Below are positions 1 to 9,888 of a stretch of 64,000 bases of DNA, piece after piece; within the stretch, counting starts at the first letter, position 1; each line of letters starts with the position of its first letter. A program made the translations under genes and the position numbers. The stretch covers positions 613,316-677,315 of the forward strand of contig NZ_QICS01000002.1 of the NCBI RefSeq assembly GCF_003201285.1, in the 5' to 3' direction. The DNA is from Lachnotalea glycerini. GTDB lineage: Bacteria > Bacillota > Clostridia > Lachnospirales > Lachnospiraceae. The notes under the pieces were generated by a model. That model was not told where the DNA came from, searched no databases, and saw only the letters and a program-made list of their open reading frames with translations.

Positions 1-1
1 T

Positions 2-1294
2 AATCGATATCGTGAAACAGATATGATACGTTTTGTGTTAAAAATATATGATAATACCAATTTAAATAGTAAAATAGGTTATATCGTATGTGATGTTGAC
101 AGTAAGGTATTAAAGAATATTATGGTGAAATACTGTGATCAGAAAGAAATGTTTATGTGGCTGCAACCAATGGGAGACAGACAAATTCTTTCGGTTGGTA
201 CACTAGAAGATTTTGATCAAAATTATTACGAAAGCAATATCGAGCAGATTCAAGCAGGTGAGATGAAAGATAAAACAGATCTTGTAGAAGGACAGCATGT
301 TCTTTTTTTAGTAGAGCAGGATAAATATAATCTGAGTGCTTATTCTATGATGCCTCAAGATCTGCTAAAACAGAATCAAAAAGTTTTAACACAGAACTTA
401 ATCGTAATTGGATTTACAATGAGCATTTTAATTACATTGTCCTCAATTTTGTTTTCTGGGGGATTAACAAAACGATTAGAGTTATTAACACAGACAATTG
501 CAAAAATTAAATTAGGCAATACACATCAAAGAGTAGAAGACAGTAAGAATGATGAAATTGGGAAACTTGGACATGACTTCAATGAGATGTTAGACAAGAT
601 AGAATACTTTATTGGTCATGAATATGAAACTAAGCTGTTACTCAATAAGGCAGAGTATAAAACGCTACAGTCACAGATTAATCCTCATTTTTTGTATAAC
701 ACATTGGATACGATGAGTAGCATTGCCAGTATACAAAATTGCGCTGTTGTAAGTAATTTGTGTCAATCTCTTTCTAATATTTTTAGGTATAGTTTGGATA
801 TGAAGCATTCGTACTCCACTGTGGCAAAGGAATTTATACATTTGAAAAATTACATTTATGTTATGAATGTAAGAATGGTGGATGAAGTGGAATATCGATT
901 TGACATTAGCGATGAAGTTCTACAGGATTCCATACCTCGTATTTCAATACAGCCGTTAGTAGAAAATGCTTTGAATCATGGTTTGAGGAATAAACGCGGT
1001 ATTAAGAAAATCGAAGTAAATGCACTTGAACTAGACGGAAAGCTTCAAATAACTGTGAAGGACAATGGAGTAGGAATGGATGCAGAGGAAATGAATGCAA
1101 AACTGGCTAAAAATAGTAAAGATGCGGTGGAAAGCGGAAGTTCAATTGGTTTATATAACATAAATGCAAGAATGAAAATGCTTTATGGAGAAGAATATGG
1201 ACTGCATATTGAAAGTGACATACATCATGGAACTAGTGTTTATTTGACCATCCCTAGAGTAAAAGTTGAAGAGGTGGAAACATGGCAAAAATAA
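2..1294 (+). CDS. YesM-type sensor histidine kinase (5' end outside window)
   Basis: Membrane sensor kinase that would phosphorylate the response regulator encoded next. The frame is open to the left edge, so the first membrane helix and part of the extracellular sensor are missing; the ATG at 23 is probably internal. Visible parts in order are the end of an extracellular domain, one membrane helix (about 415-470 nt), a HAMP segment, the H-box INPHFLYNTLD with the phosphorylated His, the N-box VENALNHGL, and G-boxes GVGMD and GLYNINARM. This is the HisKA_7TM-less, YesM/LytS-like layout (His_kinase plus HATPase_c). It overlaps the regulator gene by 13 bases, so the two are translationally coupled. 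The sugar ABC genes downstream suggest it senses an oligosaccharide, which is inference. Confidence 0.9.
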   Translation, partial: NRYRETDMIRFVLKIYDNTNLNSKIGYIVCDVDSKVLKNIMVKYCDQKEMFMWLQPMGDRQILSVGTLEDFDQNYYESNIEQIQAGEMKDKTDLVEGQHVLFLVEQDKYNLSAYSMMPQDLLKQNQKVLTQNLIVIGFTMSILITLSSILFSGGLTKRLELLTQTIAKIKLGNTHQRVEDSKNDEIGKLGHDFNEMLDKIEYFIGHEYETKLLLNKAEYKTLQSQINPHFLYNTLDTMSSIASIQNCAVVSNLCQSLSNIFRYSLDMKHSYSTVAKEFIHLKNYIYVMNVRMVDEVEYRFDISDEVLQDSIPRISIQPLVENALNHGLRNKRGIKKIEVNALELDGKLQITVKDNGVGMDAEEMNAKLAKNSKDAVESGSSIGLYNINARMKMLYGEEYGLHIESDIHHGTSVYLTIPRVKVEEVETWQK

Positions 1295-2907
1295 TATATA
1301 AAGTATTGATTGCAGATGATGAATATTGGACTAGAGAAAAATTGAGAACCATGATTGATTGGAAACAATACAATATTGAATTTTTAGAGCCTGCAGTAGA
1401 TGGAGAGGATGTTTTAAGGAAAGTAAAAGAAAATACACCAGATATTTTAATTACAGACATTAATATGCCTTTTATGAATGGTGTAGATTTGATTAAAATT
1501 TTAAAGGAAGAGTATACAGATATTATAATTTTTGTAATTAGTGGTTATGATAATTTTGATTATGTAAAATCAACTTTGCTAGCTGGAGCAATAAATTATT
1601 TATTAAAACCAGTTACAAAAATAGACTTAGTAAATTCACTTTCTAAGGCATTAGAAATAATAAGTAATAAAAGGCAGAAAGAGAAAAAGCAGGAAGAACA
1701 AAAAAATGAAATATTAAAAGCATCTTCCTTTATTCAAGACCGTGAATTAAGTCTGCTTGTAGAAAAAGAAGAGACAGCGTATTCGCCAACAATTATGATG
1801 AATAGTAAAATAGATTTTGCTGGTTGTAGTTTAATATTAATTAAAATTCATAATCTTAAGGAATTGATGATGCAGTATCATTATGACATGAATCAGCTAT
1901 CTTATTCCATAAAAAAGAAAATAAAGGATGTAACTAGATATGAGAATTTACTTATTTTCAATCATATCTTTCGTTCCAATGAATTTATAATTATCACGGA
2001 GCTTGAAGAGTCAAAATTGAGGATCATGGCGAACCAAATACTAAATTATTTTAAGGTATACCAAGAGACATTAATCAGTATTGTAATTAGTGAACATTCG
2101 TATTCAATTGAGAGTATTCATACTGCTTATATAGAGACTATAACGATGCTGATGACACGTAAGTATATGAAAAATAGTGTCATGATTTTATGTGAGAAAG
2201 ATAATTCTTCTATAAAAAGCGATGTAAACAACCAAATGTCAGAAGAACTAGAAAACAAATTAAAGAATTTGTTAAGGACTAGAAATCAATCAGCAGTAAA
2301 GAAACTCATATTTGAAACAGTTGGGTTAAGATATTGTGATATCAACGGATGGAGTTTTTTGGAAGTAAAGCAGACGGTCAAACGTGTATGCAATGTATTT
2401 GTTGATTACATTTCCGAAGAAAAGTCCCCCAGAAAGATAATCGATATGGAAAATATGATTGACTTAGCAATTAAAACGGTAGAAAATTTGGTGGTAGAAA
2501 ATTTATGTGAAGTACTAGAAGAGATGATTGATACGATAACAGATTTGAAGGTAGAAGCGGAAATCGGTTCTATTCGAAGCGTAGTTAAATTGTGCGTAAA
2601 GTATATCGACAATAACTTTTTTGAAGAATTGACACTAACCTCATTAGCAAATAAATTTAATGTTGAAAGTTCATATTTTTCAAAAATATTCAGGCAGGAA
2701 ATTGGTAGTAATTTAATGTTATATATTGCTCAAAAGCGTATTGATAAAGCAAAAGAATATATGATTGATTCTAAAATTAATTTAACAGAAATTGCATTTA
2801 TAGTAGGATATGATGATTATACTTATTTTAACCGTGTATTTCGCAAAATGACAGGAGTAAGCCCTAGAGAATATAGGAATAAACTCAAGAAGTGTCAGGA
2901 GGATTAA
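1282..2907 (+). CDS. YesN-type response regulator with AraC DNA-binding domain
   Basis: Cytosolic transcription factor of 541 residues. It has an N-terminal receiver domain with acidic pocket ADDE (residues 11-14), phosphoacceptor D59 in ILITDINMP, and the conserved Lys in LLKPV. A long middle region of no clear family follows, then a C-terminal AraC double helix-turn-helix of about 100 residues ending in YFNRVFRKMTGVSPREYR. This architecture is typical of regulators paired with YesM kinases next to carbohydrate ABC transporters in Clostridia and Bacilli. The gene starts inside the kinase gene and is followed closely by a solute-binding protein gene, so all three probably form one transcript that controls the ABC/GH36 genes downstream. 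Confidence 0.92.
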   Translation: MAKIIYKVLIADDEYWTREKLRTMIDWKQYNIEFLEPAVDGEDVLRKVKENTPDILITDINMPFMNGVDLIKILKEEYTDIIIFVISGYDNFDYVKSTLLAGAINYLLKPVTKIDLVNSLSKALEIISNKRQKEKKQEEQKNEILKASSFIQDRELSLLVEKEETAYSPTIMMNSKIDFAGCSLILIKIHNLKELMMQYHYDMNQLSYSIKKKIKDVTRYENLLIFNHIFRSNEFIIITELEESKLRIMANQILNYFKVYQETLISIVISEHSYSIESIHTAYIETITMLMTRKYMKNSVMILCEKDNSSIKSDVNNQMSEELENKLKNLLRTRNQSAVKKLIFETVGLRYCDINGWSFLEVKQTVKRVCNVFVDYISEEKSPRKIIDMENMIDLAIKTVENLVVENLCEVLEEMIDTITDLKVEAEIGSIRSVVKLCVKYIDNNFFEELTLTSLANKFNVESSYFSKIFRQEIGSNLMLYIAQKRIDKAKEYMIDSKINLTEIAFIVGYDDYTYFNRVFRKMTGVSPREYRNKLKKCQED

Positions 2908-2909
2908 TA

Positions 2910-4196
2910 TTGAAAAAATTAGCAAACTGGATTGTTGCTATATTATTCATTATATGTATGTTCTGTATTATGCGTTATTTACAAAATCAAAATCTAACAA
3001 GTGTGGAAAGCGAGACAAATGAAGATGTTATTACGATAACAGTCCTAGCTGGTCAATCAAGTTCAGATGCAGGAATCGAAGATATGATTGATGAGGCTTT
3101 GGCTGAAAAATTTCCCAATGTACAATTGGAATGGGAATGTGTGGATTGGGGAGAAAAATTTGATACTCAAATGCAAGTACGAATTGCGGCTGGTGATATA
3201 CCTGATATAATGGTTGGAAAAGCTCAGGATATAGAAACTTATGCAGCAGAAGGCAATCTGGCACCAATTTCTACAAATTGTACAAAAAGAATAAAGGAGG
3301 AAGCATTACAGTCAGTAAAAAAAGATGGAGTAGTATACGGTCTTCCGTACAATGTACTCTATCAGGGAGTAATCTATAATAAAAATATTTTTGAGCATTA
3401 TGGCTTAAAACCTCCAACGACCAGAAAAGAGCTTGAAGATATTGAATTAATATTAGAGAAAAATCAAACAACGCCTTTTGCAGCCCATTTTTGGGAAAGC
3501 TGGATGGTTGGTAATATGACAATGCAATTTTTTATGAACGATATTTTTAGAGATAGACCAAACTGGGGAGATCTATTTCGAACAGGAGAAGAATCGTTTT
3601 TTAATAACAATCAAATGAAAGATTGCCTATTGCAAAATCAAAACATTTTAGCTCATTCATGGGACGATGCTATGATGATTGATCAATATGAATGTGATCA
3701 GCGTTTTTTTGAAGGAGAGGCAGCAATGTACTTGACTGGATCATGGTCATTGCAATTGATTAATCAATATAATGAGAATCTAAATCAGGAGTATGGAATA
3801 TTTCCCTACCCTAATCAAAAAGGTAATTCAAATTTACTACGAGAGACAAATATGACTTTTATGAAAAGTAGTACTACACAATACGATGATTTAATTGACC
3901 AGATATTGGAAGAATTAGTTACAAATGAAGAGCTGATTCAAGATATACTGGATTTTACGCAAGCATTTTCAACGATTAAGGGTATTGAATCAAAATATCA
4001 AAGATGCATTGAAGAGGATGTTAATTGGTATGAACAAAATAATCAAGTGATGGATGTGTCGACAGGTAACAAAGAGTTGATATGGTCATTTCAAAACGAT
4101 TTGGCAGTGAAACAGCAGGAGTGGCTGCAGGGCAAGATAGCATTAGAGGATGTGCTTCATTATGCAGATGATCAACGAATGGAAAGTAGTCAATAG
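2910..4196 (+). CDS. Extracellular solute-binding protein, regulator-linked paralogue
   Basis: Sugar-binding protein (ABC family 1 type) of 428 residues. The TTG at 2910 is preferred because AGGAGG lies 7 bases upstream. The N-terminus is MKKLANWIVAILFIICMF, a basic start plus hydrophobic stretch without a convincing lipobox, so the protein is probably membrane-anchored rather than lipidated. The mature part closely resembles the second binding protein at 4356: both share ITVLAGQSS, DAGIEDMID, ALAEK, WECVDWG and later GEAAM and SGSW-like motifs. It is cotranscribed with the two-component genes and followed by a terminator. It may therefore serve the sensor kinase as a ligand-presenting protein rather than the transporter; that is inference. 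Confidence 0.88.
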   Translation: MKKLANWIVAILFIICMFCIMRYLQNQNLTSVESETNEDVITITVLAGQSSSDAGIEDMIDEALAEKFPNVQLEWECVDWGEKFDTQMQVRIAAGDIPDIMVGKAQDIETYAAEGNLAPISTNCTKRIKEEALQSVKKDGVVYGLPYNVLYQGVIYNKNIFEHYGLKPPTTRKELEDIELILEKNQTTPFAAHFWESWMVGNMTMQFFMNDIFRDRPNWGDLFRTGEESFFNNNQMKDCLLQNQNILAHSWDDAMMIDQYECDQRFFEGEAAMYLTGSWSLQLINQYNENLNQEYGIFPYPNQKGNSNLLRETNMTFMKSSTTQYDDLIDQILEELVTNEELIQDILDFTQAFSTIKGIESKYQRCIEEDVNWYEQNNQVMDVSTGNKELIWSFQNDLAVKQQEWLQGKIALEDVLHYADDQRMESSQ

Positions 4197-4230
4197 AAAG
4201 GCTAAAAAATAGGTAAGACCTCTTATATTC

Positions 4231-4270
4231 AAAGCAGTTGTACTATCTCTAAATAGTACAACTGCTTTTT
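4231..4270 (+). terminator. Rho-independent terminator after sensor/binding-protein operon
   Basis: A perfect 16-bp stem has arms AAAGCAGTTGTACTAT and ATAGTACAACTGCTTT with a CTCTAA loop, and ends in a T run. It separates the regulatory operon from the transport operon. Confidence 0.93.
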
Positions 4271-4355
4271 TCTAAATAATCCTATTTACAAATCCAATTG
4301 AGAGATAAAATTAGAGTATCTATAAAACATTTATGAAAAAGAGAGGGTAAAATCT

Positions 4356-5684
4356 ATGAAAAAGAAAAAAATTTTCAGCTTGCTATTAGTAGCAACAATG
4401 ACTTCATCGATGTTGTCAGCATGTTCTTCCAATTCCCCAAATACCACCGATGATTCAACTGTAGAAACGACAGAAACATCAGAATCAACAGAAGTTACAA
4501 CAAAATCTCCGGATGAATTAGTTACGCTTACTGTATTAGCAGGACAATCTTCAACGGATGCTGGTATTGAGGACATGATTGATGTGGCATTAGCAGAAAA
4601 ATATCCTAATATTAAGTTGAATTGGGAATGTGTTGACTGGGGAAATGATTTCCAACCAAAGATGCAGCAATATATGCAATCAGGATTACCAGATATTATG
4701 ATTGGTAAAGCACAGGATATAAGAACATATGCCCCCCAAGGTATTCTCGGAGAAATTGATAGCACCTATACTAGCAGAGTATTAGATGCGGCAAATCAAA
4801 GTGCTGCATATAATGATAATGTGTATGGTGTTGTATTTAATGCGTTGTACCAAGGCGTTTATTATAACAAGGATATGTTTAAGGAAAATAATTGGACGAT
4901 TCCTAAAACATTGGATGAATTGCAAGTGATTATAGATGATTGTAATGCAAAAGGAATTGTACCATTTGCCAGCCACATGGTTGATACTTGGTCAATTGGT
5001 AATGTAACCATGCAGTTTGCAATGAATGATGTATTTAACAAGGAACCTACATGGGGTGATAAATTCAGAGCAAATGAAGTATCATTTTCCACTAGCAAAG
5101 AATATCAACAGGCATACCAATATAATAAGTTAATATTTGATAATACGTTTCCTGATACCTTTTCAACAGAGCAGACAGATTGTGACGCTAAGATGGTATT
5201 AGGTGAGGCGGCGATGAAGGTATCTGGCTCATGGTCAATACAAAACTTTTTAGATATTAATGAGGATTTTGATTTCGGAATTTTTCCTTTCCCGAATCAA
5301 ACGGGAGATTCAAAGCTAATCTTTGAACCAAACCTTACAATCATGACAAGTGCGGCAAGTAAGAACCAAGATGCTATTAATTGTGTTTTAGACTTATTAA
5401 CAGGTGATAAAGATTTGGCAACAGAGATTTATGACTATACAAGGACAGCATCAATGTTAAAGGATGTAACACCTACTTTTATCAATCCAAGTCAAGAAGA
5501 TATTGATAAATATGCATCAGATGGAATGATTGTAGATGTAACAATAGGTAATAATCAGCTTACTTGGGGTGGATTCCAGGAAGAAAATGCAAAAGATATT
5601 GCAGCATGGTTACAAGGTGATATAACATTTGAGGAAGCATTGAAGTGTTCGGACGACAGAGTAGCAGCAAGTATTGTTAATTAA
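4356..5684 (+). CDS. ABC transporter solute-binding lipoprotein (sugar type)
   Basis: 442-residue extracellular binding protein of the carbohydrate CUT1 type. The signal peptide ends in the lipobox LSAC with lipidated C23, followed by a Ser/Thr/Glu-rich linker and a family-1 binding fold with a SGSW motif late in the protein. A GAGAGGG-like ribosome site precedes the ATG. It has its own upstream leader after a strong terminator and is followed by two permease genes, so it is the transport component of this ABC system. No ATP-binding subunit gene lies nearby. CUT1 systems in Firmicutes often use a shared MsmK-type ATPase encoded elsewhere. The protein closely resembles the one encoded just upstream. 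Confidence 0.93.
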   Translation: MKKKKIFSLLLVATMTSSMLSACSSNSPNTTDDSTVETTETSESTEVTTKSPDELVTLTVLAGQSSTDAGIEDMIDVALAEKYPNIKLNWECVDWGNDFQPKMQQYMQSGLPDIMIGKAQDIRTYAPQGILGEIDSTYTSRVLDAANQSAAYNDNVYGVVFNALYQGVYYNKDMFKENNWTIPKTLDELQVIIDDCNAKGIVPFASHMVDTWSIGNVTMQFAMNDVFNKEPTWGDKFRANEVSFSTSKEYQQAYQYNKLIFDNTFPDTFSTEQTDCDAKMVLGEAAMKVSGSWSIQNFLDINEDFDFGIFPFPNQTGDSKLIFEPNLTIMTSAASKNQDAINCVLDLLTGDKDLATEIYDYTRTASMLKDVTPTFINPSQEDIDKYASDGMIVDVTIGNNQLTWGGFQEENAKDIAAWLQGDITFEEALKCSDDRVAASIVN

Positions 5685-5700
5685 GAATCGTTTTTATTTT

Positions 5701-5733
5701 AATGGGGTTGCAAGACAATTTGGCAGCCTCATT
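5701..5733 (+). promoter_or_regulatory. Intercistronic hairpin between binding protein and permeases
   Basis: An 11-bp stem pairs 5701-5711 with 5723-5733, including two G-U pairs. It is not followed by a T run. Such hairpins often protect the abundant binding-protein message and lower permease expression; that role is inferred. Confidence 0.5.
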
Positions 5734-5790
5734 ATATAAACTGAAAATAAGAATAAAAGGTTCAAGCCTTTCATATGAGGAGACGATAAA

Positions 5791-6681
5791 ATGAGCAAAC
5801 AAAACAAGACAAATTATAATAAAAATATGTTTAGGCAGTACCTTTTATTAGTATTACCTGGATTCATTATATTTACAATAGGACTAATTATTCCTATGTT
5901 TATGGCTATAAGATATTCATTTACAAGCTGGAATGGTATGACACAGGATAAGCCATTTGTAGGCTTACAAAATTACATCAGCCTAATGAGAGATTCTGAA
6001 TTTATAGATGCTTGGTGGTTTACTCTGCGGTTTACTTTTTTTAATACTATCATTCAAAATGTATTAGCATTATTATTTGCAGTTGCACTTGATCGGGGGA
6101 TTAAAGCACAAAAACTGTATCGAACAGCTTTTTTTATTCCATGTTTAATTAGTTCCGTAATTGTAGGATTTGTTTGGCTTCGTATGTTTTCTAATGTTCT
6201 TCCGGCGATCAATGATTTGTTTGGAACCCATATTAACTTTTTATTATTTGGAGATGGAAGTACCGTGCTGTCAGGACTTTTAATTGCAAATAACTGGCAG
6301 TGGATGGGATACTGGATGTTGATTTATCTTGCTGGGCTGCAATCAATTCCAGCAGAACTATATGAAGCAGCAAAAGTTGATGGAGCAGGTGCAATTCGTT
6401 GTTTTTCTAATATTACTTTGCCTATGCTGGCACCAGCAATTACGATATGCGTGGTAGGCATTACAACAGGATCGTTAAAAGTATACGATTTATTGGTATC
6501 TTCTACAAAGGGAGGACCAGGAAGAGCTTCCACTTCAATTATATTCAAAACCTATTCAACAGCGATTAGTGGACGTAAATATGGCTATGGTTCAGCAATG
6601 TCAGTGACATTAGTTTTGGTTCTTTTAATAGTTGCGCTCGTACAAGTAAAGGGATTGAAAAATAAGGAGGTGCAAGCATAG
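5791..6681 (+). CDS. Sugar ABC transporter permease (MalF/UgpA type)
   Basis: 296-residue inner-membrane permease with about six hydrophobic helices. The cytosolic EAA loop reads EAAKVDGAGAIRCF followed by ITLPMLAP, the ATPase docking motif of binding-protein-dependent sugar permeases. The ribosome site GAGGAG lies just before the ATG. The stop codon overlaps the start of the second permease by one base, so the pair is translationally coupled and should form a heterodimer. The substrate is unknown. The GH36 enzyme downstream suggests alpha-galactosides such as melibiose or raffinose-type sugars, which is inference. Confidence 0.93.
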   Translation: MSKQNKTNYNKNMFRQYLLLVLPGFIIFTIGLIIPMFMAIRYSFTSWNGMTQDKPFVGLQNYISLMRDSEFIDAWWFTLRFTFFNTIIQNVLALLFAVALDRGIKAQKLYRTAFFIPCLISSVIVGFVWLRMFSNVLPAINDLFGTHINFLLFGDGSTVLSGLLIANNWQWMGYWMLIYLAGLQSIPAELYEAAKVDGAGAIRCFSNITLPMLAPAITICVVGITTGSLKVYDLLVSSTKGGPGRASTSIIFKTYSTAISGRKYGYGSAMSVTLVLVLLIVALVQVKGLKNKEVQA

Positions 6682-7550
6682 TGGCATTCAATAATAAGAA
6701 AGATAAAGATCAAATATCAAAGCAGCCATATACGATGGCGACATTGCTTGTTCAGTTAGTTATGACAATTATGGCAATACTGTTTATAATACCAATAGTT
6801 ATTGTTATCAATTATTCTTTTAAAACTAAAAAGGAATTATATTTAAGTAATCCACTGTCATTACCACAAAGTTTTAATTTAGAAAATTATAAAAAAGCAT
6901 TTGATAAATTAAATATGGTAACTACTTTTACCAATACATTTTTATATACTTTACTTAGTGTTGTAATATTAGCTGTTTTGTGTGGAACAACGGCTTGGGC
7001 AATTGCTAGATGTAAACATAAAATTTTCAAATTTTTTTATGTCTATTTTATTATAGGTATTTTAATTCCTTATCAAGCATTATTTTTACCAATTTACATT
7101 ATAGGATTCAAACTTCATTTGACAAATACAAGATTTGGAATTATCTTTATGTATATTGCTACTGCAATTTCTTTTGGCGTATTTTTGATGACAAGTTTTA
7201 TGTCAACAGTACCAATTAATCTTGAGGAAGCAGCTAGAATTGATGGGTGTTCGATCATTCGAACCTATTTTTCAATCGTACTTCCAATGTTGAAACCGGC
7301 GATGGCAACATTAATTATTATGCAAGCATTTCAAATCTGGAACGATTATCTGCTAGCAAGTTTATTTGTAAGTAAAAAACAATTAAAAACGCTTACTGTG
7401 GCAATTCAATCTTTGTTTTCAGCACAATCAAGTGATTATTCAACTGCGATGGCTGCTATTATTATATCGGTACTTCCGATCGCTCTATTATTTATAAGTT
7501 TACAGAAGTATTTTATAAAAGGAATGACGGTAGGTGCGGTGAAAGGTTGA
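6681..7550 (+). CDS. Sugar ABC transporter permease (MalG/UgpE type)
   Basis: 289-residue partner permease that starts at a GTG overlapping the previous stop codon, with AAGGAGG upstream inside the preceding gene. It has about six membrane helices and an EAA loop, EAARIDGCSIIRTYF followed by IVLPMLKP. Its C-terminus reads FIKGMTVGAVKG, the usual ending for MalG-type CUT1 permeases. It completes the membrane part of the transporter with the upstream permease and binding lipoprotein. Confidence 0.93.
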   Translation: MAFNNKKDKDQISKQPYTMATLLVQLVMTIMAILFIIPIVIVINYSFKTKKELYLSNPLSLPQSFNLENYKKAFDKLNMVTTFTNTFLYTLLSVVILAVLCGTTAWAIARCKHKIFKFFYVYFIIGILIPYQALFLPIYIIGFKLHLTNTRFGIIFMYIATAISFGVFLMTSFMSTVPINLEEAARIDGCSIIRTYFSIVLPMLKPAMATLIIMQAFQIWNDYLLASLFVSKKQLKTLTVAIQSLFSAQSSDYSTAMAAIIISVLPIALLFISLQKYFIKGMTVGAVKG

Positions 7551-7620
7551 TGAATGGAGAAAAACATAACAAAATGATTTTTAGGTAGTTATAATACCGT
7601 GCGGTATATTGGAGGTAAAA

Positions 7621-9741
7621 ATGAAAGTTATATTATTGAACGAATACCTTTTTGGAGATATGAAGGTTATGTATTTTATTGACAATGAAACAAAAAATGT
7701 TGAGTTGATGCTCGTCCCGATTGACACACAGATTGTTAATTGGGATGAGAAGAAGCAAAGTGTGGATTCCCTAGTACAGTTAAAAATTGTTGGTGACACT
7801 TATCTTGGCGGTTATGCCGGTGGTGTAACGATGCGGCAAGGTGAGTCTACTACACTGTTAAAATATAAAGAGCAAAAATTTAATTCAATGGAAGAGAAAG
7901 ATCAAATTATTACTACCTTAAAAGATGATAGAGGCTATGAAGTAAAACATTATCTTACCTGGTATAAAAATAGTAAAAGTTTGAATACCTTTACTAAATT
8001 TTATAATAAAAGTAGTGATATTGTGACATTGGAAATGATTTCAAGTTTTTCAATTGGAGGTATTACTCCGTTTACGACAGGAGATGCTTATCATACATTA
8101 AAAGCATATAGATTGCGTAGTGTATGGAGTATGGAAGGACGGTTGGAAACAAACACGATTGAAGACTTTCAATTAGAACCTTCTTGGGGAGGACATGCGG
8201 TTCGTTCGGAGCGATTTGGCCAGGTCGGTTCTATGGCAGTGAATCATTATTTTCCATATCTTGCAATTGAAGATACCCAAAACGATATATTTTGGGGAGT
8301 TCAGTTAGCGCACAATGCTTCCTGGCAAATGGAACTATATAGAAAGGATGATGGATTATCCATTTCTGGAGGTTTGGCAGATAGGGAATTTGGTCATTGG
8401 ATCAAGCAAATAGCTGTGGGAGAGCAATTCATAACACCTAATGCCATTCTTTCCGTGTGTAAAGGTGGTGGTATTGATAAAATATCGCAAAGACTAACAT
8501 CAGAAGGAAATCGATTATTCGATAACGAAGTAGATCGTGAGAGTAGTTTACCGATTATTTTTAATGAATATTGTACAACATGGGGTTGCCCTTCTCATGA
8601 TAATATAATGGGGATTTTAAATGCAATTAAAGGCAAAGGATTTGAATATTTTGTAATTGATTGTGGATGGTATAAAGAAGCAGGAGTACCGTGGGATATT
8701 TCTATGGGTGATTATGTGGTATCTAAGGATTTATTCCCTCATGGAATGGATAAAACAGTAGAAGCAATTAGAAATGCTGGCATGTTGCCTGGCATTTGGT
8801 TTGAAATTGAAACGGTGGGTTCTGCCTCGAAAGCGTACCAAAATGATGAACATTTATTAAAAAGAGATAATAAGACCTTGACCACAACTATGAGGCGATT
8901 TTGGGATATGAGAGATCCTTGGGTAGAAAAGTATTTAACGGAAAAAGTGATTAAAATGTTGCAAAAATATAATTTTTCCTATTTAAAAATCGATTATAAT
9001 GATACGATTGGTCTGGGATGTGATGGCGCAGAGTCAATGGGAGAAGGATTGCGTCAGAATATGATGGCTTCTTACGAATTTATTAATAAAGTAAAGAAAG
9101 AAATTCCTGGTATTCTATTAGAAAACTGTGCTTCAGGCGGACACCGCTTGGATCCTTTGATGATGAGCATTTGTAGTATGGCATCTTTTTCGGATGCTCA
9201 TGAATGTGAAGAAATACCTATCATAGCTGCAAACTTACATCGTGCTATTTTACCAAGGCAAAGCCAAATATGGGCAGTAATTCGAAAGGATGATTCCTTA
9301 AAACGTATTGCATATTCGATTGCGAACACTTTTTTGGGAAGAATGTGCTTATCTGGTGACATAATGGAATTAGAAGAAGAACAGTGGAATGTCATTGATC
9401 GTGGTATTGCATTTTATAAAAAAATAGCACCCATTATTCGAGATGGATATACGTATCGATTTGGACCTGAGATTTTAAGCTATCGACATCCGATAGGTTG
9501 GCAGGGAATTCTAAGAAGTGGAGAATATGGTGATGCATTTGCATTATTCCACGTTTTTGATGGTGACTTGGAGAATAAGTATACGATTAATATTCCTACA
9601 GAGTTTGAATATGAAGTGGAAGAGGTATATTCGGATGGTGCAGTTGAAATTGAATTGCAGGCAAATAAATTATCTTATAAACCAACAGAAAATAGGAAAG
9701 CAGTGGCGGTTTATTTAAAGAGAAATGATTGTTTTGTATGA
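7621..9741 (+). CDS. Glycoside hydrolase family 36-like alpha-galactosidase
   Basis: 706-residue cytosolic enzyme with no signal peptide, expected to cleave terminal alpha-galactosyl groups from imported oligosaccharides. The ATG at 7621 is chosen because GGAGG lies 5 bases upstream. An N-terminal beta-sandwich occupies roughly residues 1-310, followed by a TIM barrel. Barrel motifs are FVIDCGWYK, GIWFEIETV, YLKIDYND (likely nucleophile D458), ENCASGG and SFSDAHE (likely acid/base D525), then a C-terminal beta domain. These resemble the GH36 pattern (KWDMNR, CSSGG, SDD) but diverge at several places, so the exact sugar could be another alpha-linked hexose or N-acetylhexosamine. It follows the permeases and ends at a terminator. 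Confidence 0.82.
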   Translation: MKVILLNEYLFGDMKVMYFIDNETKNVELMLVPIDTQIVNWDEKKQSVDSLVQLKIVGDTYLGGYAGGVTMRQGESTTLLKYKEQKFNSMEEKDQIITTLKDDRGYEVKHYLTWYKNSKSLNTFTKFYNKSSDIVTLEMISSFSIGGITPFTTGDAYHTLKAYRLRSVWSMEGRLETNTIEDFQLEPSWGGHAVRSERFGQVGSMAVNHYFPYLAIEDTQNDIFWGVQLAHNASWQMELYRKDDGLSISGGLADREFGHWIKQIAVGEQFITPNAILSVCKGGGIDKISQRLTSEGNRLFDNEVDRESSLPIIFNEYCTTWGCPSHDNIMGILNAIKGKGFEYFVIDCGWYKEAGVPWDISMGDYVVSKDLFPHGMDKTVEAIRNAGMLPGIWFEIETVGSASKAYQNDEHLLKRDNKTLTTTMRRFWDMRDPWVEKYLTEKVIKMLQKYNFSYLKIDYNDTIGLGCDGAESMGEGLRQNMMASYEFINKVKKEIPGILLENCASGGHRLDPLMMSICSMASFSDAHECEEIPIIAANLHRAILPRQSQIWAVIRKDDSLKRIAYSIANTFLGRMCLSGDIMELEEEQWNVIDRGIAFYKKIAPIIRDGYTYRFGPEILSYRHPIGWQGILRSGEYGDAFALFHVFDGDLENKYTINIPTEFEYEVEEVYSDGAVEIELQANKLSYKPTENRKAVAVYLKRNDCFV

Positions 9742-9813
9742 GAGGATAAATGAAATCAATCATAAGTGGATAGGAAAGTTGAATAAGTGAGTGAATGCAG
9801 ATAAAGGTTTGTG

Positions 9814-9855
9814 AAAAAATTGCCGATAAATATCTATATATATCGGCAATTTTTT
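9814..9855 (+). terminator. Rho-independent terminator after GH36 gene
   Basis: Arms AAAAAATTGCCGATA and TATCGGCAATTTTTT form a 15-bp stem with flanking A and T runs, so it could work in both directions. It ends the sugar operon just before the agr-like genes. Confidence 0.92.
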
Positions 9856-9888
9856 AATGTAAGAAATTTTTTTGGGGGTATGAGGCAT

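Noticed and set aside
4331..4765. 144-codon minus-strand frame opposite the binding lipoprotein gene
   Set aside because: Antisense shadow of a well-supported gene, with low-complexity Ser/Val sequence and no ribosome site.
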